64,000 nucleotides of DNA, taken from NCBI RefSeq assembly GCF_008365375.1, contig NZ_QOKW01000026.1, positions 1-64,000 of the forward strand, read 5' to 3'. Each line of letters starts with the position of its first letter. Positions within the stretch are counted from its first letter, which is position 1. Shown piece after piece: positions 53,367 through 61,376 of the stretch. Source of the DNA: Roseomonas genomospecies 6. Its GTDB lineage: Bacteria; Pseudomonadota; Alphaproteobacteria; Azospirillales; Azospirillaceae. The notes under the pieces were generated by a model that saw only the letters and a list, made by a program, of their open reading frames with translations, did no database searches and was not told the DNA's origin. A program made the translations under genes and the position numbers.

Positions 53367-54200
53367 TCAGGCGGCGCCCAGGTCCGCCGTCCGCCGGATG
53401 TCGAAGTCGACCCGAACCCGTTCGGAGAACTTCCGCCTGACCATGAAGCCGCCCGCCGCCTGGGGCGCGGTCTGGAAGCCCGGAAGCCGGTCGCGCAGAT
53501 CCTGGGCGATCGCGGCGCGCGCCTTGGCGTGGAGGGTCCGCAGCCGCGCCTCGGGGATGCCGGCGCCGCTCAGGAGGGTCAGGGTCAGGGTTCCGTCCGC
53601 CAGCGCCCGGTCCACCGCCGTGGCGAAGGCGTCGGGGGCGGGCGGCGGCTTGGTCGCCAGGGCCCGCAACAGAGGAGCGAGATCGCCGGCGATCTCCACC
53701 GCCGCCGTCTCCCGCAATTCCAGAGATCCGCTGTATTCGAGGGTCAGGACGCCCGCCTTGCCCTCCAGCGCCGCCGCCACGGCCTCGGCCTGGGCGGCGC
53801 TCAGCGTCTCCTGGAACACGGTGCGGTAGGACGTCCAGCCGCTGCTCGTGCTCGGCCCGAGCGTCGCGGGGTCGCCGTCGTCCGGGGTGATGACCAGCGT
53901 GGCGGTGGTTTCGCCGAGGTCGGCGATCTGCAGGTTGATGTAGTCCAGATCCGGGCGCGCCGCCCGGATCGCCTCCACCGCCGCCGCGACCTCCTCCTCC
54001 GTCGCCGCCCAGACGGTTTCGCAGGCGAAGACGGCGCCGGAGGGAAGCTGCATCAGCGTGGCCCGGAGCCGCCCGTCCTCCCGATCGATGCGGGGGAGGC
54101 CGGGAACATATTCGAAGATCCCCGCGTCCGAGTCCCCGGTCGGGTAGCAGTAGAGGCCCCCGGCCAGGAATCCCTGTGGCAGATCAGGCGTTTCGGACAT
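53367..54200 (-). CDS. Unknown protein B (277 aa)
   Basis: Starts inside the 3' end of gene A (17-bp overlap). The N-terminal FEYVPGLPRIDREDGRLRA, preceded by a GLYCYPTG strand, repeats the aromatic-Pro-...-D-G segment seen in C, D and E. The rest is alpha/beta with GWTSYRTVFQETLSAAQAEAV, a helical pair and a C-terminal MVRRKFSERVRVDFDIRRTAD. No catalytic motif, signal or TM is recognised. It is likely an accessory subunit of whatever complex A-I form. Confidence 0.6.
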   Translation of the reverse strand: MSETPDLPQGFLAGGLYCYPTGDSDAGIFEYVPGLPRIDREDGRLRATLMQLPSGAVFACETVWAATEEEVAAAVEAIRAARPDLDYINLQIADLGETTATLVITPDDGDPATLGPSTSSGWTSYRTVFQETLSAAQAEAVAAALEGKAGVLTLEYSGSLELRETAAVEIAGDLAPLLRALATKPPPAPDAFATAVDRALADGTLTLTLLSGAGIPEARLRTLHAKARAAIAQDLRDRLPGFQTAPQAAGGFMVRRKFSERVRVDFDIRRTADLGAA

Positions 54201-56037
54201 TCTGCGTTCTCCCTGTGTCGTGCGTCTCGGTGGCGGCCAGTTCCAGGTCCTCGCCCGGCGGCAGGCCGTCGGACCATGCGGTCGCGCCGCCCCCGTCCAG
54301 CAGGCGGCGGTGGCGGTAGCGGTTGTCGAAGAGGTGATCGGAGACGTAATGGACGCTGGCGGTCGGCTGCTCGGGCGTGACGTCGAGGATGACCGACCCG
54401 TCGGCGTCGTCGGGCGCGGCTTCGCGGCGGAACTCGAACCGGGCCTCGCGCACGCCGGGGGAGAAGGCGACGTGGACGCGGACGGTCTGCGGGCCGTAGC
54501 CGGGAAAGCTCCAGAGGTCGAGTTCGACCGGGCGGCTGCTGACGGACTGGCCGGGAAGGTCGAGGTGAATGGGAGGCCGCTTTCCCCTCCGGTCGCGCGC
54601 CGTCACGGCGAGGCGGTGATCGCCGCCGGGTCGGAGGAGGACGCTCGCCGATGGCTGGTCCGGCGTCAGTCCGGCCGTGTGGGGCGTGCCGGTCACGGCA
54701 ACGGCGATGTCCGCCTGGGCCAGCAGCGCCGGCGCCGCCCGGACCGTCAGAATGTCCAGGGGACTGTCGGCGGGTCCGAGATGGAGATAGCCTCCGGGAC
54801 CGTCGAACCATGGAAATTCCAGCACCTCCCCATCGACGACGAGGGTGAGGCGGGCGCTGTAGGCCTGTCCCGTGCCCTTTCGGAAGGCGAGCGCGACGGT
54901 CTGGCTCCGCCGGTCGCCCGGATCGAGCGTCACCGCCTGCGCCGTCGTCATCCCGGAGCGGGACAGCGACTTGTCGACGCGCAGCGTGACGTCGATGGCG
55001 TCGCAGTTGCGGATGTTCGCCGGGAACCCCGAGGCGACCGCCACCCGCATCGTCAGCCGGTCCTCCGGCAAGGGGCCGACGCGGGTGAAGGCGGTCACGC
55101 GGTCGCGTCCGCCGGCCGCGACGATCGGCGCGAACGGGTCGAGCGCCAGAAGCTGCGGCATCTCCATCAGGAAGGGCGTGCGCAAATCCCAGCGAAGCGG
55201 GCCGGTGCCCTCCGGGGGAGGGCGCAACGCCACATGCGGGCCGTCGGAAACGCGCGGGCAGGGCGCCGGACCGCCGAAGTGGCGCAGCAGCCGTCCGGCA
55301 AGCGCCAGGGCGCGGTCGCGGGTGGGAATTCCGGGCTCCGCCGCTTCGAAACCGACAAGGCCGGCTGGCCTCTCCAGGGCCGCGACCAGATCGCCGAAGG
55401 GGAGGCTGGGAGCGTCGTGATGGAGCGCGCGCAGATGCGCGATCAGGACGCCGGGATCGAATGTGGCCGTCGCTGCGACCATCGGCAGAAAGCCCGCGAC
55501 CGCGCATTCCAAGGCCATGCGCGCCGAAACGAGCGTGCCTTGCGCGAGCTGGGCGTAGAGAAGGTCCGCCGTTTTTGCCGGAAGCCGCACGTCCAGCGCC
55601 GCGCGCTGCGCGCCGTCCCAGGTGGCCGGGGCGCTGGCGCGATGGGCGCCGCACTCGAAATACCAGGTGGCGCCGGGAGCCAGCGAAGCGGGGAACACCA
55701 CGGGGCCGTGCGCGGAATTGGGCGCGGAACCGGTCGGAAAGAGAGAAGGATCGTCCCGGAGGCTGGCGTGGTCGCCGCCACGAACGAGGCCCATGTGCAG
55801 GCTTGCCGACAAGGACTGATCGTCATCGGGCGCGTTCTCGTCTGAAAAGAACTCCAGGAAGAAATCGGGCGACTGGTCCGCGCGGCTGGCAAGCTCCACG
55901 GAACGGGGAACCGCCAGGAAAACACGGTCCGCGCGGTAGGCGGGAAACAACCAAAAATCTTTATGGATTCTGGGGGCCTGCCAAATTGGAAGGCAATCCG
56001 AATAAGATGATCGGTGTCGATGCGTCATTTTTGTCAA
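54184..56037 (-). CDS. Unknown beta-rich protein A (617 aa), first gene of the operon
   Basis: Not recognised. The start is ATG 56037 or ATG 56028, in AT-richer DNA. Features: WLFPAYRADRVFLAVPRSVEL near the N-terminus, GPVVFPASLAPGATWYFECGA, a segment AALDVRLPAKTADLLYAQL...GFLPMVAATATFDPGVLIAHL that resembles the shared module of C-E, and C-terminal beta domains (AFRKGTGQAYSARLTLVVDG, GYGPQTVRVHVAFSPGVREARFEF). No signal peptide, TM or catalytic motif. Being first, it sets the operon's expression; its promoter should lie in the AT-rich DNA to the right. Confidence 0.62.
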   Translation of the reverse strand: MTKMTHRHRSSYSDCLPIWQAPRIHKDFWLFPAYRADRVFLAVPRSVELASRADQSPDFFLEFFSDENAPDDDQSLSASLHMGLVRGGDHASLRDDPSLFPTGSAPNSAHGPVVFPASLAPGATWYFECGAHRASAPATWDGAQRAALDVRLPAKTADLLYAQLAQGTLVSARMALECAVAGFLPMVAATATFDPGVLIAHLRALHHDAPSLPFGDLVAALERPAGLVGFEAAEPGIPTRDRALALAGRLLRHFGGPAPCPRVSDGPHVALRPPPEGTGPLRWDLRTPFLMEMPQLLALDPFAPIVAAGGRDRVTAFTRVGPLPEDRLTMRVAVASGFPANIRNCDAIDVTLRVDKSLSRSGMTTAQAVTLDPGDRRSQTVALAFRKGTGQAYSARLTLVVDGEVLEFPWFDGPGGYLHLGPADSPLDILTVRAAPALLAQADIAVAVTGTPHTAGLTPDQPSASVLLRPGGDHRLAVTARDRRGKRPPIHLDLPGQSVSSRPVELDLWSFPGYGPQTVRVHVAFSPGVREARFEFRREAAPDDADGSVILDVTPEQPTASVHYVSDHLFDNRYRHRRLLDGGGATAWSDGLPPGEDLELAATETHDTGRTQNVRNA

Positions 56038-56285
56038 TCAATACATCTGTGTTGCGCGGCTATCATGAAATGGAAATTCATTCAGCTTCGTATGGTGGTA
56101 CCGCTGAAATATTCGAGCAGTCAACAGGTTTTGGAATAATGTTACCGGTTGTCATGCTATTGTGTGTTGATGATGCTCGGCGACGTTTATGATATTCATT
56201 TGTATGTTTATTTTTGTATTGGATATGGGATTCTGTTCCTTGCAATCCATCTCTTTGGATGATCGTGAGGCCGCCTCAGACCTGA
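56038..56285. promoter_or_regulatory. AT-rich leader/promoter region of the unknown operon
   Basis: About 250 bp with much lower G+C than the window average (TTATGATATTCATTTGTATG; GAAATATTCGAGCAG). No gene is supported. The promoter for genes A-I should be here on the minus strand. GTCAATCAATACATC and TGTTGATGATGCTCGG are visible but no standard element stands out. Its composition resembles the AT-rich stretch at 43368-43509 on the other side of the block. Confidence 0.4.
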
Positions 56286-56700
56286 GAGTCTGTCCTGAAA
56301 GATTATTTCCGCGTGAGGCGCCGAAGCATCACCCGGATCATGGCGATGCGGATGAAGGCGACGGATGTCGCCACGCACCATTCGTAATGGCGTACCAAGC
56401 GACGGCATCGGGTGAGCCATGACAGCGTTCGCTTGACGAGCCCCCGCTTGGGGAGGACGACGAAGCCCTTGGCCTGATCGGAGCGCTTGACGCGATCTCC
56501 AACCGCCAGTCACCGGTGTCCCTCACCTTGGTGGCCGCGACGTTCCCTTGGTAGCCGCCGTCGGCGAAGATGACTTGGAGGAATGGGAAGCGGGAGCGCG
56601 TGGTTTTGTCCGGAACCAGGGCCGTGCCGTCGCGGTCCTGGACATCGGCACGATGAACGGCGACGTTCAGGAGCAGTCCGAGCGTGTCGACGAGGATGAC
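56286..56700 (-). pseudogene. IS5-group transposase remnant, frameshifted and 5'-truncated
   Basis: The minus strand encodes ILVDTLGLLLNVAVHRADV, QDRDGTALV, FPFLQVIFADGGYQGNVAA and DTGDWRLEI, an IS5-group transposase core with its second catalytic Asp. Two extra bases near 56491-56492 shift the frame before VKRSDQAKGFVVLPKRGLV, and the product then reads to RIAMIRVMLRRLTRK with a stop at 56303. The N-terminal third is missing; the break is against the ABC ATPase fragment near 56700. GAGAGTCTGTCCTGAAAGA at ~56284 resembles a terminal repeat. The right end is lost. Confidence 0.75.
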
Positions 56701-56701
56701 C

Positions 56702-57195
56702 GCGCGGCAGAACGTCGAGTTCGGCCTGCGCATGCAGCGCGTCTCCGCCCCCGTCCGGCGCCGCCGGGCGCTGGACCGGGTCGGGCTGCGCCACGCCGCC
56801 GACCGCTACCCGCACGAGCTGTCGGGCGGCTGCGCCAGCGCGTCGCCGTCGCCCGCGCCCTGGTGGTGGAGCCGGAGGTGGTCTGATGGACGAGCCCTTC
56901 GCCGTCGATGCCATGACCCGCACCACCCTGCAGGAGGACCTGCTGCGGCTGTGGCGGGAGACCGGGGTGTCGGTCCTGTTCGTCACCCACAACATCGACG
57001 AGGCGGTCTTCCTCGCCCAGCGGGTGGTGGTGATGGGCGCCGGGCGTCATCCGCGAGGATCTGACGGTCGATCTGCCCTATCCGCGCGACCGCGGGTCGG
57101 CGGACTGCGGCCGGGAGTACGCCCGCATCGCCGCGGCGCTGGCCCGCGGCAGCCGGAAAGCCGGCGAGACCGATGGCGAACGGCGGGCCGCGTGA
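56702..57195 (+). pseudogene. ABC transporter ATPase remnant (nitrate/sulfonate/taurine type)
   Basis: Reading through three frameshifts recovers ARQNVEFGLRMQRVSAP, the signature LSGG-(M)RQRVAVARAL, DEPFAVDAMTR, LWRETGVSVLFVTHNIDEAVFLAQRVVVMG and a C-terminal tail ending GETDGERRAA. This is an SsuB/TauB/NrtD-type ATPase. The Walker A half is missing, cut by the IS remnant. One base is lost in the LSGG codons near 56826, codons are lost before ATG 56886, and another shift follows VVVMGAG near 57043. Its former permease partners are not in the window. Confidence 0.75.
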
Positions 57196-57221
57196 CCGCG
57201 ACGACGGAAGGCGTGACCGGC

Positions 57222-57357
57222 AATCGCCGCGCCACTCCCCGGCGCCCGGCGGCGGGCGGCGTGGTGGCGTGGTGGCCCACCTCGATGTTGCCCAGCACCT
57301 TGGCCCTGGCGGCCAGGAGCACGCCGTCGCGCACCTTCGGATGGCTGTCGCCATGCT
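57222..57357 (-). pseudogene. cysE (serine acetyltransferase) remnant abutting the CRISPR array
   Basis: The minus strand encodes HGDSHPKVRDGVLLAARAKV then LGNIEVGHHAT, matching the hexapeptide-repeat part of serine acetyltransferases (family phrase GDRHPKVRDGVLIGAGAKVLGNIEVG). Nothing else of the gene is present, and the fragment ends four bases before the first CRISPR repeat. Following codons drift into unrelated Pro/Arg-rich sequence. It shows that the array's distal end was joined to sliced host DNA. Confidence 0.6.
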
Positions 57358-57360
57358 GTC

Positions 57361-57928
57361 GCTTCAATGAGGCCCGGGCGTTTCCGCCCGGGAAGAGCGG
57401 GAAACCACGTCCGGTTCGAGCCGAACCCGGTGGCGGAGCTTCAATGAGGCCCGGGCGTTTCCGCCCGGGAAGAGTAGGCCCTGGCGGCGGGTGGGGCGGC
57501 GTTCAGGGCGGCGAGCTTCAATGAGGCCCGGGCGTTTCCGCCCGGGAAGAGGAGAAGCTCGGCCTTTCCGTCGAGGGGCTGGCCGACAGCCTGCTTCAAT
57601 GAGGCCCGGGCGTTTCCGCCCGGGAAGAGCGAAACAACATCGTCCCGCTTCCCGCTCGTACGGGGCTTCAATGAGGCCCGGGCGTTTCCGCCCGGGAAGA
57701 GGCCGCGAGATCGTTGGCTACGACCTGAGGCCGGTGGACGTGGCTTCAATGAGGCCCGGGCGTTTCCGCCCGGGAAGAGGACGTGTGGGCGTGGTCGTCC
57801 ATCAACTCCAGCTCGTCGCTTCAATGAGGCCCGGGCGTTTCCGCCCGGGAAGAGGCACCTCCTGGAGGAAGGCGCCGACCCCGCCAAGGTCGCTTCAATG
57901 AGGCCCGGGCGTTTCCGCCCGGGAAGAG
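57361..57928 (-). CRISPR. Type I-G CRISPR array: 8 repeats of 37 bp, 7 spacers
   Basis: Repeats start at 57361, 57438, 57515, 57593, 57665, 57743, 57818 and 57892, all identical at 37 bp. The repeat begins GCTTCAATGAGGCCCGGGCG on the plus strand and carries an 8-bp stem CCCGGGCG/CGCCCGGG around TTTC. Spacers are 40, 40, 41, 35, 41, 38 and 37 bases. Read on the minus strand, repeats end ATTGAAGC, which matches the usual 8-nt crRNA handle class (ATTGAAAC), so transcription is probably leftward, in the same direction as the cas genes and starting from the leader at 57929-58158. No degenerate terminal repeat is seen. Confidence 0.97.
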
Positions 57929-58158
57929 AGGGTAGCCTGTACCCTCCTGATTCATAGCCGAAAATCGGCTCGGATTCGAGCGGTCCGTGGAAAGTGCGGC
58001 GCGAGCCGCCGAAGGCGGTTACGTTTCGTTCTTCACGCCGTCCCAAAACCCTGCGGAATCAATGGCTCGACGCCATGCGAGCGGGTCCCGGGTTTCCGCG
58101 TGCGCTGGACCGCTCGCGCGGCACCCGGCAGTGCTGTACTCTACACGTCTCCCGCGTA
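57929..58158 (-). promoter_or_regulatory. Probable CRISPR leader between cas2 and the array
   Basis: These 230 bp lie between the cas2 remnant stop and the leader-proximal repeat at 57892-57928. No gene is supported. A GC-rich interrupted stretch (GAGGGTAGCCTGTACCCTCC, a small hairpin) abuts the repeat; AT-richer spots follow at 57955-57975. Placement and array orientation imply that it holds the promoter and the integration signals. The rather high G+C is unusual for a leader. Confidence 0.6.
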
Positions 58159-58457
58159 TCACACCACCACCGCTTCGCGCTTGATGCTTTCGAAGGGGCG
58201 GCCCAGGCTTTCCACGCGGGGGTCCACCGCGTCTGCCGGGCCGAGGTCGATGATCAGAACATGATCCTCCGACGGCTTGATGATGCCGTCCAGCCGGGCG
58301 CCCAGAGCGGCGCGGCGGCGGGGCGTCAGGCGGCATTGGAAGACCGAGAACTGCAGCCAGCGCCCATAGGCCTCCATGGCCTTGAACACCCGCCGCCCGC
58401 GCTTCTGGTCGCCGATGTCGTATAGGTCACGATGTACAGGCGTTCGTTGCCGGCCAT
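58159..58457 (-). pseudogene. cas2: cas2, frameshifted at the catalytic Asp motif
   Basis: ATG 58457 follows GGGAGG by five bases, and the first residues are MAGNERLYIVTY. A functional Cas2 continues DIGDQKRGRR, and that text is present one frame over: two extra bases near 58418-58422 break the frame exactly where the catalytic Asp of the TYD motif should be. The remainder in the shifted frame, VFKAMEAYGRWLQFSVFQCR then LTPRRRAALGARL and FESIKREAVVV, is a perfectly good Cas2 C-terminal part (total ~97 residues if repaired). The lesion should abolish Cas2 unless it is a sequencing error. Confidence 0.85.
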
Positions 58458-58488
58458 GCGAACCTCCCTTTCCTCTTCAGAGCGGGCT

Positions 58489-59406
58489 TCAGCGCGGGCA
58501 GTAATGCGGGTAGCTGTCGATCTCGCCCAGCAGGTGGCGGGCGAACAGGCGGGCCTGGACGTGCAGCATGCGGCGCATGGAGATCTGGTAGCCGAAGGTC
58601 GGATGCGACGCCTCCTGGTCCAGCCGGCGCTCAAACGCCCGGATCAGCGTGCGCCGGCCGCCTGCGGTCAGGTTGCATCCCGGCCCGGCGGTGATGAAGT
58701 CGCCCGGCGCCAGCTCGCCGTTGTTCAGCGCGGTCAGCACGGTGCTGTCCGCCAGGATCGGCCGCAGCGGCTCCATGAAGTCCAGCGCCAGCGACGGGCG
58801 GCCCGGGCGGTCGGCGTGGTAGAGCCCGGCCCAAGGGTCCAGCCCGGCGATCTCCAGCGCCGTGGCGCAGGCCCGCGTCAGCAGGGCGTAGCACAGCGAC
58901 AAACACGCGTTGACCGGGTCCGCCGGGGGACGGCGCGACCGCCGCTCGAACGAGAAGGCGGGCAGGTCGGCCACCTTGTCGGTGAACAGCGCGGGCAGGG
59001 CGCGGAAATAGACCGCCGCCCCCTCACCCTCCACGCCCAATAGCTCGGGCAGGCCGGCGGCCTTGGTGGCGCGGTCGGCCAGCCGCTTCAGCGTCTCCGC
59101 GGCGTGGTCGCGCTCGGCCTCGTTGCCCCGCCAGTTGCGGCGCAGGATGGTGCGTTGGTTGCGCAGCTTGGCACGCACCAGATCGCGCGCGAACAGCAAC
59201 CGGCGGAAGGCGTCGGCGCGGGCGGCGTACTGGCCTTCGCGGACATGGGCGCTGCGCGGCCCCCGCGCGCCGGTGATGGCGACGAACCAGAAGCCGCTGC
59301 TCATCCAGGCGATGGGGATCTCCTCCTTGACCAGGGCGTGCAGGGCCGGGGTGGGCAGCGATACCGGGCCGGCCAGCACCAGCTCCGACACCTCGCCCAC
59401 CGGCAC
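58489..59406 (-). CDS. cas1: Cas1 integrase domain, N-terminally cut off by an upstream stop
   Basis: 305 residues from GTG 59406 in frame with the upstream cas4 remnant. Catalytic residues are intact: Glu in LLGVEGEGAAVYF, His in AGLYHADRPGR and Asp/Glu in LALDFMEPLRPILAD. Normal Cas1 begins with a beta-domain of ~25 more residues (ARVARKGDLLVISAENEPDRE is readable upstream but sits after a TAA at 59479-59481). No ATG is available between that stop and 59406, so only the GTG could give product. In type I-G Cas1 is normally the C-terminal half of a Cas4-Cas1 fusion. It probably makes no active integrase complex without Cas2. Confidence 0.72.
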   Translation of the reverse strand: MPVGEVSELVLAGPVSLPTPALHALVKEEIPIAWMSSGFWFVAITGARGPRSAHVREGQYAARADAFRRLLFARDLVRAKLRNQRTILRRNWRGNEAERDHAAETLKRLADRATKAAGLPELLGVEGEGAAVYFRALPALFTDKVADLPAFSFERRSRRPPADPVNACLSLCYALLTRACATALEIAGLDPWAGLYHADRPGRPSLALDFMEPLRPILADSTVLTALNNGELAPGDFITAGPGCNLTAGGRRTLIRAFERRLDQEASHPTFGYQISMRRMLHVQARLFARHLLGEIDSYPHYCPR

Positions 59407-59643
59407 CTCGCGGTCCGGCTCGTTCTCGGCGGAGATGACCAGCAGATCGCCCTTCCTGGCGACGCGGGCGTGGGCGCGTTAGCCCTCCTCGGTGTCGGCG
59501 TTGGCCGCCCAGGCGCCCTCCACCCACTCCAGATAGGCCAGACGCGGGCAGTAGACCCACTCGTTCACCATGCGCGCCGGCACCAGCAGGTCGGGGTCCG
59601 TCTCCGGCGGGGCGGGAAGGGGCAGGGTCAACTGGTCGGTCAT
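59407..59643 (-). pseudogene. Remnant of the Cas4 half of a cas4-cas1 fusion
   Basis: ATG 59643 starts MTDQLTLPLPAPPETDPDLL, then PARMVNEWVYCPRLAYLEWV and EGAWAANADTEEG, exactly the N-terminus of type I-G Cas4-Cas1 proteins. A TAA at 59479-59481 follows. After it, RAHARVARKGDLLV runs straight into the Cas1 N-terminus. About 170 residues of the Cas4 nuclease (the RecB-like motifs and the three C-terminal iron-sulphur Cys) are absent; one Cys (YCPRL) remains. The frame of the two parts is the same, so the original deletion was in frame and the stop came later or with it. Confidence 0.85.
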
Positions 59644-59665
59644 CGCGGCGGCTCCATGCTGGAGG

Positions 59666-61369
59666 TCAGTCGTCTGGTTCTGAGTCGGCGGGCATGAACA
59701 GGCCCAAACCGAAATGGCAGGCGTAGCCGAGCGCCAGCGGCCCCTGCCACGCCTCGGGCAAGGTGATGCGCAGGAAGGTGCCGGCGGTGTCGAGCTGGGC
59801 CTCGCCTCGGTTGGCGCGGAATCGGTGGAAGTGAAGGGGGAGGCGGTCGCGCCCGTTGATCCGGATCGCCTTTTCCTCGGTCACCTCCAGCCGGTGGGCT
59901 TGGTCGGCCGGAACGATTCCCCGGCGGATCAGCAGGCGCCGCGCCTCCGCGCAGTGGCCACCGCCTTTCAGGTGCCCGGACGCAAGGAACGGGGTGGCGC
60001 TGACCCATGTGCGGCTTGTACGAAGAAACGGAACGTCGGCCTCGAAGGACTCGGGGGTGCCGAACCCTTCCAGCGCCAGTCGCCATTCCTGGCGAATGTC
60101 CGGGGCCTCGTCCTCTTCGGAGCGGCGGCCGCGCTCCCGGAGCCACAACCGCGTCACCCCGTCGAGGGCAGCGCGGGCCTGGGCATCGAAGCCGTTTCGC
60201 GCATAGACGACCACATGGTCGATGAACCCGTCCCCATCCGCGTCCTGCGGCAGCCAGAAGGCGTGGGCGTGGGCGGGATCGTCGGCCAGCGGGCGGCCGT
60301 CCGCATCCTTGCCCAGGAACACCTGCGGGGCACGGGATCGCCGCTCACCCGTTGCGGGGTCGGTGTTCCAGCCGCAACGGGCCAGCGTGGCAAGCCGCAT
60401 CAGCTCGCCGATCTTCACCGCGTCCTCGATGCGCGGGCGCGGACGCCCGGCCAAGAGGAAACGGGCGACGGTGAACCCCGTCGTCTCGGCCTTGTCCGGC
60501 CGGGAAGCACGACGGCGGGGAAGGGGCGACAGCGGAACGCGGCGGTACAGCTCGTCCTTGCTGGCCGGCGGGCGGTTCCAGCCCTGGCGCTGGAAGTCCC
60601 CGGTGTCCAAGGCCAGCGCGTCGAAAAGCCGCTCCGGAAGGATGGCCGCGGTCGGGGCGATCAGCTTCGCCATGGCCTTGTCGGTGGGCGGCTTGGGCTT
60701 CGTCCAGGAGGCGAGCACCCGCGCCTCCGCCGCAGCCAGCAGACGGGCACGTTCCTTCGCATACTCGGTGGGCGGCAGCGGAGCGATGATCCGGACGGTC
60801 TCAGCCCGTTCGTCCATCTCACCGCCATCGTCCTCACCACCATCGTCCTCACTGCCATCGTCCTCACCGCTGTCGTGCGGTGCCGAGGCCCGACAATTGA
60901 TGGTCCACGGTCCCTTTTCCGTGCGCACCTCGCACACGGCCCAGCTTTCAGCGCGGCCGAGATAGCCGATGCGCTCCGCCAGATGACGCAGCAGGGCGAG
61001 CGCGTCGTCCTCCAGCGTCAGGTATGGCCACTCCACGACGATGGGCTCAGCGGCCGGGAAGCGGGCGAAGGCGTCGAACACCAGTTTGGTGTCCCCGGCC
61101 GCCTGGGGCATGTAGTGCCGGCTGTGGGCGTGGACGACCGACACCGGCAGTGCGTAGTCGGGTGGCCGTTCGGCCAGACGGTCGATCAGCGCGGCAAGAG
61201 CGTCCTCGGAAAAGGCATCGCGATCCGCCTTGCGGAACCAGGTCGCGGCCAGGGCGCGCAGAATCCGCCAGGGCTCCGGCGGCCAGGCGACGTCCGCCTC
61301 GTTGACGTGGCGGCCCCAAGGCGTGGCGTGATAGCGCCCGGCCGGAAATGTGAAGACGAGCGCCAGCAT
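59666..61369 (-). CDS. csb2: Csb2 (GSU0054 family), Cas5-Cas6-type fusion of type I-G
   Basis: 567 residues. It begins MLALVFTFPAGRYHATPWGR and continues HVNEADVAWPPEPWRILRAL, the GSU0054/Csb2 signature, and ends ALGYACHFGLGLFMP, the Gly-rich loop of a Cas6-like RAMP. Csb2 processes the pre-crRNA and caps the crRNA in type I-G Cascade. An internal acidic tract (HDSGEDDGSEDDGGEDDGGE) at ~residues 170-190 is a linker unique to this copy. It is 8 bp from csb1 and 22 bp from cas4. The frame is intact. Confidence 0.92.
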   Translation of the reverse strand: MLALVFTFPAGRYHATPWGRHVNEADVAWPPEPWRILRALAATWFRKADRDAFSEDALAALIDRLAERPPDYALPVSVVHAHSRHYMPQAAGDTKLVFDAFARFPAAEPIVVEWPYLTLEDDALALLRHLAERIGYLGRAESWAVCEVRTEKGPWTINCRASAPHDSGEDDGSEDDGGEDDGGEMDERAETVRIIAPLPPTEYAKERARLLAAAEARVLASWTKPKPPTDKAMAKLIAPTAAILPERLFDALALDTGDFQRQGWNRPPASKDELYRRVPLSPLPRRRASRPDKAETTGFTVARFLLAGRPRPRIEDAVKIGELMRLATLARCGWNTDPATGERRSRAPQVFLGKDADGRPLADDPAHAHAFWLPQDADGDGFIDHVVVYARNGFDAQARAALDGVTRLWLRERGRRSEEDEAPDIRQEWRLALEGFGTPESFEADVPFLRTSRTWVSATPFLASGHLKGGGHCAEARRLLIRRGIVPADQAHRLEVTEEKAIRINGRDRLPLHFHRFRANRGEAQLDTAGTFLRITLPEAWQGPLALGYACHFGLGLFMPADSEPDD

Positions 61370-61376
61370 GGTCCGC

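Noticed and set aside
57361..57928. Self-targeting spacers against genes in this window
   Set aside because: By eye no spacer matched the window for more than short stretches; a proper search was not possible.
57441..58046. Open frames running through the CRISPR repeats on both strands
   Set aside because: They only reflect the periodic, stop-poor repeat sequence; no start signals and no similarity.
58489..59406. Loss of a Cas1 catalytic residue in the LLTRACATAL helix
   Set aside because: The catalytic Glu is in the GVEG motif, and Glu, His and Asp are all present; the helix residue is not catalytic.
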